In this document: positions 49,305 to 58,224 of the stretch, piece after piece
How positions within the stretch are numbered: the stretch's first letter is position 1
Layout: every line of letters begins with the position of its first letter
Source: Pseudodesulfovibrio portus
GTDB lineage: Bacteria > Desulfobacterota > Desulfovibrionia > Desulfovibrionales > Desulfovibrionaceae
Direction of reading: 5' to 3'
NCBI RefSeq assembly: GCF_026000375.1
Contig: NZ_AP026708.1
Span: 3,339,864 to 3,403,863 of the forward strand
DNA length: 64,000 bases
Made by a program: the position numbers and the translations under genes
Notes under the pieces: model-generated
Databases searched by the model: none
Seen by the model: only the letters and a program-made list of their open reading frames with translations
Told to the model about the DNA's origin: nothing

Positions 49305-52193
49305 TTATCTGCCGCAGGCGGTCTTGAAGTCGCACCATTGGCACCGTTTGCCGGTTCGGGCCTCGAACCGGGTGGCCCGGAGCATGTGTGTGACGATGGT
49401 CCGGATCACCAGGGGGATGATTTCGCCCGTGGCCTCGGCGCATTCCTCGTCCGTCCATTTCCTGCCGAACATCAATTGTTCCTTCCCGTTGTCGCCGAGG
49501 TTGACCAGCCCGGCGTTGTCCGGGACCTGCCCCTCGCTTCGGGCATGGAGATAGACATAGGCCGGGACCTGCACGGAGCGCACGCCGGAGGCTATGTCGG
49601 CCAAAAGCGTCGTATCCACGACGTCAGGGTCGAATGTTTCCATGCGGTCGCGCAGTTCCATGTCGTCCCAGAAATCCGAGCGGGGGAGCGGGGCGTTGCC
49701 GGTCTTGTAGTCCAGGATGACCAGCCTGCCGTCCCGCTGCTCCACCCGGTCCAATCGTCCCTTGATCGGGACGGTCACGCCCTCGGCCTCGATGGAGGCG
49801 CAGGCTTCCTTTTCCAGCCCCAGCAGGGTGGCGGTCTGCTGTCCGGCCAGGAACTCGGTCAGGCGGTACCGGCCTGCCTCCATCAGCCCCATCCGACCGT
49901 CCAGGGAGAGCCGTTTGTACAGGGGGCTTGCCTTGAAGATGTCGCTGAACAGGGCCGTGAGCGGTGTGGGGTCGAGTTTGCCCAGTTCGGTCTCCACATT
50001 GACGTACGGGGTCAGAAATTCGGTCAGCACCTCGTGGATGAGGGAGCCGAACTCGCTGCGGTCGGTGTCGTCCTCCACGGATTTTACCGGGCGCACGCCG
50101 GTCAAATAGTCGAAGAAGAACTGCTTGGGGCAGTTCATGTACCGGTCCAGGGAGGACGGCGACAATCCCTTGGAAGTGAGCTTGTTCAACAGCGTTTCGC
50201 CCAGTCCGGCGGTGATCGTGACGGCGGGCGGTTCCGGGGGGATGGGGCTGGCCGGGAAGGTCACGGTGTCGATGATTCCGTCTTCCGGCGTCATGGCGCG
50301 CCCCTGTTTTTGTTCCCGCTCCCAGAGGAGCTGCTCCACGAACCGGCTGCGCACGGCCTTCTGGTCGAGCTGGCCTGGCTGGACGCCGTCCTGGTAGTAG
50401 ATGACCGCCTCGTCGGCACCCATGAGCAATCTGTAGAAATTGTAGCCGGAAACGTTGTCCCGCTCGCGCGAGTCGGGCAGGCCGAGCAGGTTGCGCAGCG
50501 GGTCGGGCAGGAGCGGATCATAGGGGTTGGTGCCCGGCAGCCGCTCCTCGATTGCGTCCAGGACGAACAGCCTGTTGAAATGGAGCAGGCGCGTCTCCAG
50601 CACGCCCAGCACCTGGAGTCCGGCAATGGGGTCGGGCTCGAACGAGACCCGTTCCATGGACAGCATGCGGCGAAGGAAGGCGTACTGTGTTGTACGGCTG
50701 AACGGTTCGTGGCTGGCCTCGGCTCCTTTGAGCTGCGGGATGACCGAGGTGGTCAGCCGGAACAAACATTCCGCGTCGATCAGGTAGTTGTGCCAGAGCC
50801 GTTCCCCGCTTGCGTGAAGGAGTTCGGCCAGCCCGGTCAGCGCGTCGGCCAGATCGGCCAGGGTGGCGGTGTTCTCGAAGTTGTCCAGGCTCCCGGCGAG
50901 CAGGTCCCGGAGGAGTGGTTCCACGATCGCACGGTCCACGCCTTCCAGCGATTCGTCGGTGTAGGGAGGTTCCCAGGCCGCAACGTCGATGAATTTTTCG
51001 CCTTGCCGGATTTCTCCTTCCCAGACCTGGAAGATGGTACGCAAAGGCGCGTCTTCCGGCCCGAGCAACCGCAGGTAGGGATGGCGGATGAGGTTGATCA
51101 CGTCGCGCCAGTAGTACCGTCCGTCCCTGTGCCGGTTCTCCTGGAGCGAGAGCAGGGTCTCCACCAGCCGTGCCAGGGAGGTTCGGCCCAGGGGATATCC
51201 CATTGAAATGTTGGGGTCCTTTTCGGGCAGGTGATGCAGCACGGGGAGCAGCGCGCCCTCGTCCGGCAGGATGACGGCGGTACCGGCCAGGTTCCCGGCG
51301 TCCAGCATGTCCTCCTCCAGTCGGGCCAGCTGGGAATGGCGATCATAGCCTTCGCAGAACCGGACCTCCGGGGTTCGTTCATGGCCCTCGAGTTCGGGCG
51401 GAATGATCGCTTTGGTCCGCCAGCGCGTCAGCCATGCCGCGTGCTCCGCTGCGGACCAGTGGGGCACGGCGTCGTCGGCCAGGGCAGGGTCTCCGTGGAT
51501 GAGCGGATGGAGTATTCCCTCCTGCCACAACGCCTTGAACAGCGCATCCTCGCTGCCGCTCAGGGCGTAGAACCCGGCTGCGAGCACGGTCTTGCCCTTC
51601 AGTCGGGTGATGACCTCGTCCATGTGGCCGGTCACGAAACGAGCGGCCAGTCCGGCGGTGGCCCAGCCCCTGTCCTCGAGTCTGGCGAGATATTCCCGCT
51701 GGATGTCCCCCAGATGGCCGAGCAGGGCTGCTGCGTAGGGTGAGACTTCACCTTCCATGTAGTCGAGGTCCTGCGGGGTCACGTCCTGGCGCAGCAGGTC
51801 GTCCATGAGCCCTGCCAACGGCATGCCCCAGGCAAGGAACTGCTCGATATCCAGCTCCGGAAGTTTGGAGAGCTGGCTTCCCGGGCGACCATGGATGTCC
51901 GAGACCACGCCGTGCAGCAGGGAGACCAGGTCGAGCTGGTTGGCCTGGACGGGCGGGACCGGGGCAAGGCGTTTGTGCAGGCCGCCGATGAAGTCCGCGA
52001 TGGAGATCATTTCGGGCATGAAGACCGGCTTTTCAATGGCGGGATGATCCCGCAGCAGGGGCTTGAGGTGGCGGCGCGGCCGGTTGTGCGGGAAAAGCAC
52101 GATGGTGTCGGAGAGCGACCCGCGCTCGGCCATCAGGTCGGCCAGTGCGGCCATGAAGTCCGTGGTCCAGGGGATGAGTGTCAGCGGCTGCAT
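49305..52193 (-). CDS. addB: AddB-like nuclease/inactive helicase subunit
   Basis: 962 residues. The C-terminus has a PD-(D/E)XK nuclease: GSLIHEVLTEFL, then GRLDRVEQRDGRLVILDYKTG. An FeS staple is seen with Cys688 (NCPKQFF) and Cys951/954/960 (CQWCDFKTAC). No Walker A motif is found near the N-terminus (LTLIPWTTDFMAALADL), so the helicase half is inactive, as in proteobacterial AddB. With AddA it processes double-strand breaks up to a Chi-like site for RecA. The ATG abuts the addA stop exactly. Confidence 0.9.
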   Translation of the reverse strand: MQPLTLIPWTTDFMAALADLMAERGSLSDTIVLFPHNRPRRHLKPLLRDHPAIEKPVFMPEMISIADFIGGLHKRLAPVPPVQANQLDLVSLLHGVVSDIHGRPGSQLSKLPELDIEQFLAWGMPLAGLMDDLLRQDVTPQDLDYMEGEVSPYAAALLGHLGDIQREYLARLEDRGWATAGLAARFVTGHMDEVITRLKGKTVLAAGFYALSGSEDALFKALWQEGILHPLIHGDPALADDAVPHWSAAEHAAWLTRWRTKAIIPPELEGHERTPEVRFCEGYDRHSQLARLEEDMLDAGNLAGTAVILPDEGALLPVLHHLPEKDPNISMGYPLGRTSLARLVETLLSLQENRHRDGRYYWRDVINLIRHPYLRLLGPEDAPLRTIFQVWEGEIRQGEKFIDVAAWEPPYTDESLEGVDRAIVEPLLRDLLAGSLDNFENTATLADLADALTGLAELLHASGERLWHNYLIDAECLFRLTTSVIPQLKGAEASHEPFSRTTQYAFLRRMLSMERVSFEPDPIAGLQVLGVLETRLLHFNRLFVLDAIEERLPGTNPYDPLLPDPLRNLLGLPDSRERDNVSGYNFYRLLMGADEAVIYYQDGVQPGQLDQKAVRSRFVEQLLWEREQKQGRAMTPEDGIIDTVTFPASPIPPEPPAVTITAGLGETLLNKLTSKGLSPSSLDRYMNCPKQFFFDYLTGVRPVKSVEDDTDRSEFGSLIHEVLTEFLTPYVNVETELGKLDPTPLTALFSDIFKASPLYKRLSLDGRMGLMEAGRYRLTEFLAGQQTATLLGLEKEACASIEAEGVTVPIKGRLDRVEQRDGRLVILDYKTGNAPLPRSDFWDDMELRDRMETFDPDVVDTTLLADIASGVRSVQVPAYVYLHARSEGQVPDNAGLVNLGDNGKEQLMFGRKWTDEECAEATGEIIPLVIRTIVTHMLRATRFEARTGKRCQWCDFKTACGR

Positions 52194-55100
52194 CTAGTTT
52201 GCCTCCACTTGGACGATCTCACGTTGGTCCAGGTAGACGAGATACCCTTTGGGGTCGACGTTCTCCATTGTCCGCATGATGGTCATGTATTCACGCACCT
52301 GGTCGTGATTCTTCGGGTCCTGGCGACCGGTCTTGAAGTCCACGATCACGGTCCCCCCGTCCCGGCAGAGCAGATCGAATCGTTTGAATTCGCCGTCCGA
52401 GTCCATGACTTCGGGCTCGCGGACGCCCCTGTCCAGCCAGGCGCGCAGGTCCGGTTGCGACAGCGCCCACAGGGTCATGGCCTCAAGGTCCGAACCCAGC
52501 CGGGCAAGGTCGTCTTGGGGCAGGGAGCCCAGAGCCGGAAAATCGGCCATGGCCAGACGGATGGCCCGTTGCGCGTCGTCCGCGTCCCTGCCTGTGACCA
52601 GCAGATGCTCCATGACCCGGTGGGCCACTTCGCCGCGCATCCGTTCGTTGAAGAAATATTCCTCCAGGTTGTGGCGATAGACGCGCAGCCTGGGCAGCCA
52701 TTCCATGAGGCCCACGACCGGTTCGGCCTCCGGCAGGGGTTGCGGTACGGGCCGGGGCGTCGGCGCGGCGGGGTGAGTCTCGGCGGGAGTGCTCCCGCGT
52801 TCAAATATGCCGTTGTCGTCGAGGTCCAGGAAGCGGTTGATGGCAACCTGGGCAGGGGTGGACGCGGAGGGCTCCGCAAAGAAGCCGTACAACTCCTCGC
52901 GGGCGCGGGTCCAGGCCACATAGAGCAGGTTGAGCTGTTCGCGCATGACCCGTCCCATGCTTTCGAGGTAGGCCCGTCCCATGTCCTTGCGCAGGGGGGC
53001 GAGCAGGGTGTGATCCCGGTAGTCCATGAGGGTGTAGCTTTTGTCGTTGTCCGCCTTCCAGTGGTGGAACGGGACAATGACCACCGGGAATTCCAGCCCC
53101 TTGGACTTGTGGATGGTCATGATGCGCACTGCGTCGATGTTGTCCGGCAGGGGCACCTTTTCCTGGTCCGAATTTTCGGCCCAGTATTCCAGAAAATTGC
53201 TCAGCGACGTGTAGCCGTTCTCTTCGGCCAGGTGGACCACTTCGAGGAAGCGCCGGACGTACAGCTCCGATTCGGGGTGGCGCTCAAGCACGCGGAAGAC
53301 CCGGATTGCCTCCCGCGTCAGGTCGTAGGGCGTCATCAGCCCGGACTGGTTGTAGAACGGTTCGATGTACCGCTGCCACTGGTCGGGGAAATCCTTGCGG
53401 AACCGGACGCCCAGCGGATTCCGTTTCGCCTGGGTGAGCCAGTCGAGCACGTCGGCGCTGTCCAACCCGGTTTCGGCCAGGAACACCTCCTCGCCCATGA
53501 TGAAGGTCATGAACGCCAGGTCGTCGCGGGGATAGTCGAGGAAAGCCAGGAATCCGGCAAGCTGGCGGACAACGGGGTGGCGGTCCAGTTGCAGCGAGTT
53601 TTCCGTGATGACGGGGATGTTCTTGCGCACCAGCAGGTCGCAGACCAACTCGGCGTGGCTGTGGGACCGGACCAGGATGCCCATGTCGCGGTAGCGGCGC
53701 CGGGCAACGAGGTCGTCCATGAGCCCGTCCAGCCGTTCCAGGGCCTGATCTTCGACGTCGCTGTTCCGACCACCGGGGATTCGTTCCATGCGCACGTAGC
53801 CGTCGGTGTCGGCGTGCTTGTCGGGTACGCCTTGGGCGCAGTCGGCGAAGCCGGTCGCCAGGGCGCGTGCGAACTCGCACCGGAAGTCGTCGGGCGCGGA
53901 ACGGAACAAATCGTCAGCCAGTTCCCTGGCCAGCTCCTCGTCCTCGAGGTGGCTGAAAAAGTCGTTGTTGAATTCGACCACGTTGCGGAAGCTGCGCCAG
54001 TTGTCGGGCAGGCTGCCCGCGTCCACGGTCTCGGCCAGGGGCGCGAGTTCGGGTTGGGCGGCGATGCCTTCGAAGAGGGTGGAGTCGCCGCCGCGCCAGC
54101 CGTAGATGGCCTGCTTGACGTCGCCCACGCAGTACAGGGAGCCTCCCTTGGCCAGGCATTCCGAGGCCAGGGGCGTGACCGCGTTCCACTGGTCACGGCT
54201 GGTGTCCTGGAATTCATCCACCAGCAGGTGGTGCAATCGGCAGCCCAAGCGGCAGTAAGCCTCGGACACTACCGCGTCGGAGTCGAGCAGGTGGGCGATG
54301 CGCCGGGCCACGCCCGCGTTGAGCACGGTTCCCTGCTGGCGTTGCAGCACCTCCATGCCGTTGTCCAACCGTACGGCGATCTCGATGGCCGGAGCCAGGT
54401 AAAAGGCCCCGGTGAGCAGGGGATGGGCGGACCGGTAGCGAGTCCAGGCCATCTGCAACCGGGCGTAGTGGGCCTCGGCCACGTTGTCCACGCTGTCCTT
54501 GCCCTTGGCGTTGACGCAGTCGCGGAAGGATTCCTTCTGGATCATGGCGGAGTCGGGCACGGGGTCAAAGGCCTCGGCCGCCGTGCATTTGTCCAGAAAA
54601 TTCAGGAAATGCTTGCCCACGGGCAATCCTGCGTCCTCCAGGAAAGCGCTCATGTTGTCCACCGCCGTCTTGAATTCGGCGAATTCGGCGATGAGCAGGT
54701 CCTTGATGCGGTCCTTGTCCACCAGCAGGGAGTCCGGCGCGGTGTCGAGGAACTGCACCAACTCGGCCAGCCGCTTGCGCACGGTGTCCTGTACCCAGAA
54801 TCCGCTCCGCCCCTCGGATCGGATCAGGGTGTCCAGGGCGTCGGCCAGGAGGTCGTTTTCCACTTCGCTGGTTTCGCACAGGGCGACGAAGTGGTCGAAC
54901 ACGGTTTCGAACAGCTCGTCCTGGTTGAAGATGATCTCGAAGTCCGGGCGCACGCCGAATTCCAGGGCGAAGAGGCGCAGGAGCAGGGCGAGCAGGGAGT
55001 CGATGGTGCGGATGTTGAGCCGGTGGTAGCGGCGCAGGATTGCGCCGAGGGTCCGCCCGGCGGTTTCGGGCGAGCAGACGTCTGCATGGCCGCCGGATTC

Positions 55101-55334
55101 CAGGGCGATTTCCTTGAGCCCGGAGACCACCCGCTCCTTCATCTCGGCGGCGGCCTTGTTGGTGAAGGTCACGGCCATGATTTCCGGCCAGGCGAATCCC
55201 TTGCCGGTCCGGTTGGCGCAGACGAACGGGACGGCGTCGGGGTCGGAACCTTCGAGCAGCGCCAGGAAACGGCGTGTGAGCTGGTATGTCTTGCCCGCAC
55301 CGGCGGACGCTTTGACCTGCCTGAGTTCCGACAT
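52194..55334 (-). CDS. addA: AddA-like helicase-nuclease subunit
   Basis: 1046 residues. UvrD-type helicase motifs: ASAGAGKTYQL (Walker A, about 9-19), FTNKAAAEMKERV, LLVDEFQDTSRDQW (about 370), GDVKQAIYGWRGGD, IMTIHKSKGLEFPVVIVP and LLYVAWTRAREELY. The C-terminal nuclease has GGTVIVDFKTGRQD. AddA unwinds with 3'-5' polarity and cuts one strand; with AddB it makes 3' ends for RecA. The gene is four bases from the EamA gene upstream on the same strand. Confidence 0.93.
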   Translation of the reverse strand: MSELRQVKASAGAGKTYQLTRRFLALLEGSDPDAVPFVCANRTGKGFAWPEIMAVTFTNKAAAEMKERVVSGLKEIALESGGHADVCSPETAGRTLGAILRRYHRLNIRTIDSLLALLLRLFALEFGVRPDFEIIFNQDELFETVFDHFVALCETSEVENDLLADALDTLIRSEGRSGFWVQDTVRKRLAELVQFLDTAPDSLLVDKDRIKDLLIAEFAEFKTAVDNMSAFLEDAGLPVGKHFLNFLDKCTAAEAFDPVPDSAMIQKESFRDCVNAKGKDSVDNVAEAHYARLQMAWTRYRSAHPLLTGAFYLAPAIEIAVRLDNGMEVLQRQQGTVLNAGVARRIAHLLDSDAVVSEAYCRLGCRLHHLLVDEFQDTSRDQWNAVTPLASECLAKGGSLYCVGDVKQAIYGWRGGDSTLFEGIAAQPELAPLAETVDAGSLPDNWRSFRNVVEFNNDFFSHLEDEELARELADDLFRSAPDDFRCEFARALATGFADCAQGVPDKHADTDGYVRMERIPGGRNSDVEDQALERLDGLMDDLVARRRYRDMGILVRSHSHAELVCDLLVRKNIPVITENSLQLDRHPVVRQLAGFLAFLDYPRDDLAFMTFIMGEEVFLAETGLDSADVLDWLTQAKRNPLGVRFRKDFPDQWQRYIEPFYNQSGLMTPYDLTREAIRVFRVLERHPESELYVRRFLEVVHLAEENGYTSLSNFLEYWAENSDQEKVPLPDNIDAVRIMTIHKSKGLEFPVVIVPFHHWKADNDKSYTLMDYRDHTLLAPLRKDMGRAYLESMGRVMREQLNLLYVAWTRAREELYGFFAEPSASTPAQVAINRFLDLDDNGIFERGSTPAETHPAAPTPRPVPQPLPEAEPVVGLMEWLPRLRVYRHNLEEYFFNERMRGEVAHRVMEHLLVTGRDADDAQRAIRLAMADFPALGSLPQDDLARLGSDLEAMTLWALSQPDLRAWLDRGVREPEVMDSDGEFKRFDLLCRDGGTVIVDFKTGRQDPKNHDQVREYMTIMRTMENVDPKGYLVYLDQREIVQVEAN

Positions 55335-55337
55335 GGG

Positions 55338-56222
55338 TTACGCCTTTTCCGCCACCGGTTGCGGGGCTTTTCTGCCGGTCATGATGACCAGGAAAACGGC
55401 CCCGATGATCAGGGTGCTGCCCAGGTATCCGGGCAGGGAGAACTTCTCGCCGAAGAGCAGGAAGGCGAGCACTGCGGCCACCACGGGCTCGAAAGTGGCG
55501 ATGATCGAGGCATGGGTCGCCTCCATCCGCTTGAGTCCCGCGTAATACATGGAAAAGGCGCCATATGACGTGACCAGGGCCAACCCGGCCAGGAGCATCC
55601 ACGCCTGGACGGACTTGGGCGTGAAGTCGACGAACGGCAGGAGGAGCAGCGCGCCGAAGGGCAGGGCGTACACAAAGATGGTCGGGGTCGGGTAGCGGTA
55701 GAGGAACTTCTTTCCAAGTATGTAATACAGGGCGTAAGTGAAGCCGGACACCAGCCCGGCCGCGAGCCCGAAAAGGTTCAGGTCAAAAGCGGCGTCACTG
55801 ATGAGCTTGGGCCCGAGGCTGATAGCGGCCACGCCCGCGATGGTCATGGCCACACAGGCCGCCTTGATCGGGGTCATGCGCTCCTTGAGCACGATGCAGG
55901 ACAGCAGCGCGACCCAGGCGGGGGCCGTGTAAAGCAGGACCGCCGCCAGGGCCATGCCCACGTCGCGGATGGCCAGTTGATAGGCCCCGTAGAACATGGT
56001 CACGCAGACGAAGCCGAAGCCGAACAGGGCGGGCAGATCCTTGCGGTGCGCTCTGGCCTGTCCGGCAACGAGGGCGTGGGCCAGGAAGAACAGCCAGCCG
56101 ATGATGGCCCGCCAGAAGGCGATCTCCAGGGCGGATACCTCCTCGGCCAGGATATACTTGGTGAAGACGCCGATCATTCCCCACATGAAAGCTGCGGCCA
56201 GGACATAGAGCAGACCTGTCAT
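55338..56222 (-). CDS. EamA/DMT-family transporter
   Basis: 294 residues with ten hydrophobic segments in two EamA repeats. The N-terminal repeat begins LYVLAAAFMWGMIGVFTKYI; the second starts around residue 150 (GLAAGLVSGFTYALYYILGKK) and ends SLPGYLGSTLIIGAVFLV. DMT transporters move amino acids, nucleobases or other metabolites, usually outward. The ATG directly follows the stop of the cyclodeaminase-like gene, so a link to an amino-acid-like compound is suggested. Substrate not readable. Confidence 0.88.
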   Translation of the reverse strand: MTGLLYVLAAAFMWGMIGVFTKYILAEEVSALEIAFWRAIIGWLFFLAHALVAGQARAHRKDLPALFGFGFVCVTMFYGAYQLAIRDVGMALAAVLLYTAPAWVALLSCIVLKERMTPIKAACVAMTIAGVAAISLGPKLISDAAFDLNLFGLAAGLVSGFTYALYYILGKKFLYRYPTPTIFVYALPFGALLLLPFVDFTPKSVQAWMLLAGLALVTSYGAFSMYYAGLKRMEATHASIIATFEPVVAAVLAFLLFGEKFSLPGYLGSTLIIGAVFLVIMTGRKAPQPVAEKA

Positions 56223-57209
56223 CTACAGTTCCACTTTGGTGCCGAGACCGGCTTTGGCGGCCCGGTCAAAGACCAGGGCGGCGGTCATGATGTCGTGGGA
56301 GGCGATGCCCATGAGTACGGCTCCGCGTCGGCCCGAGCGCTGGCCCGGCTTCGTGCCGGAGCATATTTCGCTCATGTCGGCGTCGATGTCCGCAGGCCCC
56401 GGGTAGCCGTTCCGGAAATAGGTGCCCTGCTCGCGGGTCCAGACGTACTGGTTCCGGTTGTCGCAGGTGAAGTTCGCGCCGGCAAAGACGTCTTCGTGGA
56501 TGGCGGAGTCGTAATCGACAGAAATAACGAGACAATCGTCCTTGACCCAGTCGCGGGGAATGAACCGTTCAGGCGTTTCCACGATGGGCGTGCAGGTGAT
56601 GAGCACGTCGCTGCCGGTCACGGCGGATTGCATGTCGGCGCACTTGGTGAAGGCGGCGCCCGGAAGCTGGGGTTGCATGTCGGCGATGAACCGGTCCGTG
56701 GAAGCCTCGTACAGGTCGTAACAGCGGATATCGGCGAGTTTGGGGAAGACTTCCTTCATGGCTAGCAGGTTGACCCGGGCCTGGACCCCGGTGCCGATCA
56801 TGGCCACGGAGGTGGTGTCCGGGTCGCCGAAGTGGCGGGCGTACACGCCGGAGGCCGCGCCCGTGCGCCAGGCCGTGACCCAGGCCGCGTCCATGACGGC
56901 CTGCGGCAGGCCCGTTTCCGGATCGTTGAGCAGCATGATGCCGGTGATGTAGGGATGCCCCTTGGCCGGATTGGGCGGGTAGCCGGACACGCACTTGACC
57001 CCTGCCCGGTCGATGTCGCCGCCGAGGTAGCAGGGCATTGCATGAATGAAGCAGTCTTCGCGCGGGTGGATGCCGATCTTGGCGGGCATTTCCCCCTCGT
57101 CCCGGCCGATGGCCGCAAAGCCCGCTTCCACGCCGTCCATGATCTCGGTCATGGTGATTCCGAGCTGGTCGATTTCCTTGGCCGATATCCAAAGCACTTC
57201 TGCTGCCAT
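56223..57209 (-). CDS. Ornithine cyclodeaminase/mu-crystallin family protein
   Basis: 328 residues from the ATG at 57209 (gaggaa shortly ahead). The family signature appears: GIHPREDCFIHAMPCYLG, then VAMIGTGVQARVNLLAM (NAD Rossmann) and IVETPERFIPRDWVKDD. Ornithine cyclodeaminase makes proline; relatives are alanine dehydrogenases, ketimine reductases or opine-like enzymes. The lysine and aspartate that define true cyclodeaminases cannot be placed with confidence here. It heads the minus-strand run that includes EamA, addAB, PPC, lhgO and the monooxygenase-like gene. Confidence 0.85.
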   Translation of the reverse strand: MAAEVLWISAKEIDQLGITMTEIMDGVEAGFAAIGRDEGEMPAKIGIHPREDCFIHAMPCYLGGDIDRAGVKCVSGYPPNPAKGHPYITGIMLLNDPETGLPQAVMDAAWVTAWRTGAASGVYARHFGDPDTTSVAMIGTGVQARVNLLAMKEVFPKLADIRCYDLYEASTDRFIADMQPQLPGAAFTKCADMQSAVTGSDVLITCTPIVETPERFIPRDWVKDDCLVISVDYDSAIHEDVFAGANFTCDNRNQYVWTREQGTYFRNGYPGPADIDADMSEICSGTKPGQRSGRRGAVLMGIASHDIMTAALVFDRAAKAGLGTKVEL

Positions 57210-57329
57210 CGCGCTTTCCTCGTTGGTTTTTTTAGTAAAGAAGAGTCTTTTTCTAGGACGATTCAGACCCACCGTCAACGGTCCTCGAAGTCCTTGCTTA
57301 GATGGGTATCGTGAGGGTATTGTCCACCC

Positions 57330-58154
57330 ATGCCAGAAAGCGAGAAGCATGTCATCGGCCCCGGAGGGGAAGGGTATCGCCTGGACAAGGCCCTGCACGC
57401 ACTATTGCCCGACACAGGACTCAGGTTGCGGCGCAGGCTGTGCGAAGACGGGCGTGTGCTCGTGGACGGCAAACCGCAGAAGCCCGGCTACAAGGTGAGT
57501 CCCGGCCAGGAGATCGATATCGTCGGAGGGCTGGCCGTCCTGTCGCCCGAGTCCCTGGGGCTGAAGCTGGTCGCTCGCGGGGAAACGTTCGCCACCGTGT
57601 TCAAGCCGGGCGGGGTGCATTCGGCGGCCATAGCGGGGCGGGATGAGCCCAGCGTCGAAGCGGTCCTGCCGGAGATGATCCCGGACGTCGAGCCCTTGCT
57701 TTTGAACAGGCTGGACAACCTGACATCAGGCCTGCTGCTGGTGGGTTTGGGCCGGGAGGCCTGCGAACTCTACCGCAAGTACGAGCGGCAGGGCAGGATC
57801 ATGAAATTCTATCTGGCCAAGGTGGCCGGACGGCTGGACGGCACGGTGATCGTGCGCAACCGGTTGGATACCGACGACCGAAAGACGACCAGGGTACTCG
57901 ATGAGGACGACAAGGATGACTGCCGTTGGACGTTCGTGACCTCCCTGGCCCACGATCATGCTCAGGACACCACCCTGGCCCGGTGCCTCATCTTGAAGGG
58001 GGCGCGCCATCAGATCCGTGCCCACCTTGCCTCCATCGACCATCCCATCATCGGCGATCCGCTTTACGGCGACGGGGAAGGCGACATGCTGTTCCTGCAT
58101 CATTACCGCATCGAGCTTCCCGGATTTTCCGCCGAGATTACGCCCCTGTTCTGA
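57330..58154 (+). CDS. RluA-family pseudouridine synthase
   Basis: 274 residues. An N-terminal S4 domain (about 15-65) is followed by the RluA catalytic domain. The active-site loop reads NRLDNLTSGLLL with Asp129 (usual form HRLD; here Asn replaces His). GARHQIRAHLASIDHPIIGDPLYG closes the fold. It isomerises uridine in rRNA or tRNA. The particular RNA target cannot be read. It is divergent from the cyclodeaminase-like gene and ends in a shared terminator. Confidence 0.9.
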   Translation: MPESEKHVIGPGGEGYRLDKALHALLPDTGLRLRRRLCEDGRVLVDGKPQKPGYKVSPGQEIDIVGGLAVLSPESLGLKLVARGETFATVFKPGGVHSAAIAGRDEPSVEAVLPEMIPDVEPLLLNRLDNLTSGLLLVGLGREACELYRKYERQGRIMKFYLAKVAGRLDGTVIVRNRLDTDDRKTTRVLDEDDKDDCRWTFVTSLAHDHAQDTTLARCLILKGARHQIRAHLASIDHPIIGDPLYGDGEGDMLFLHHYRIELPGFSAEITPLF

Positions 58155-58174
58155 AGGCGCTTTCATCCGGCCAT

Positions 58175-58211
58175 AAAAAAAGACCCGGTTCCTTTCGGAG
58201 CCGGGCCTTTT
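58175..58211. terminator. Bidirectional terminator, rluA-like / S1 gene
   Basis: A-run, nine-bp stem (cccggttcc/ggagccggg, one G-T pair), T-run; convergent genes on both sides. Confidence 0.88.
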
Positions 58212-58224
58212 GCTGCGTGCACGG

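Noticed and set aside
51891..55568. A plus-strand open frame of over 1200 codons across addA and addB
   Set aside because: Same effect; addA and addB on the minus strand carry complete helicase and nuclease motifs.
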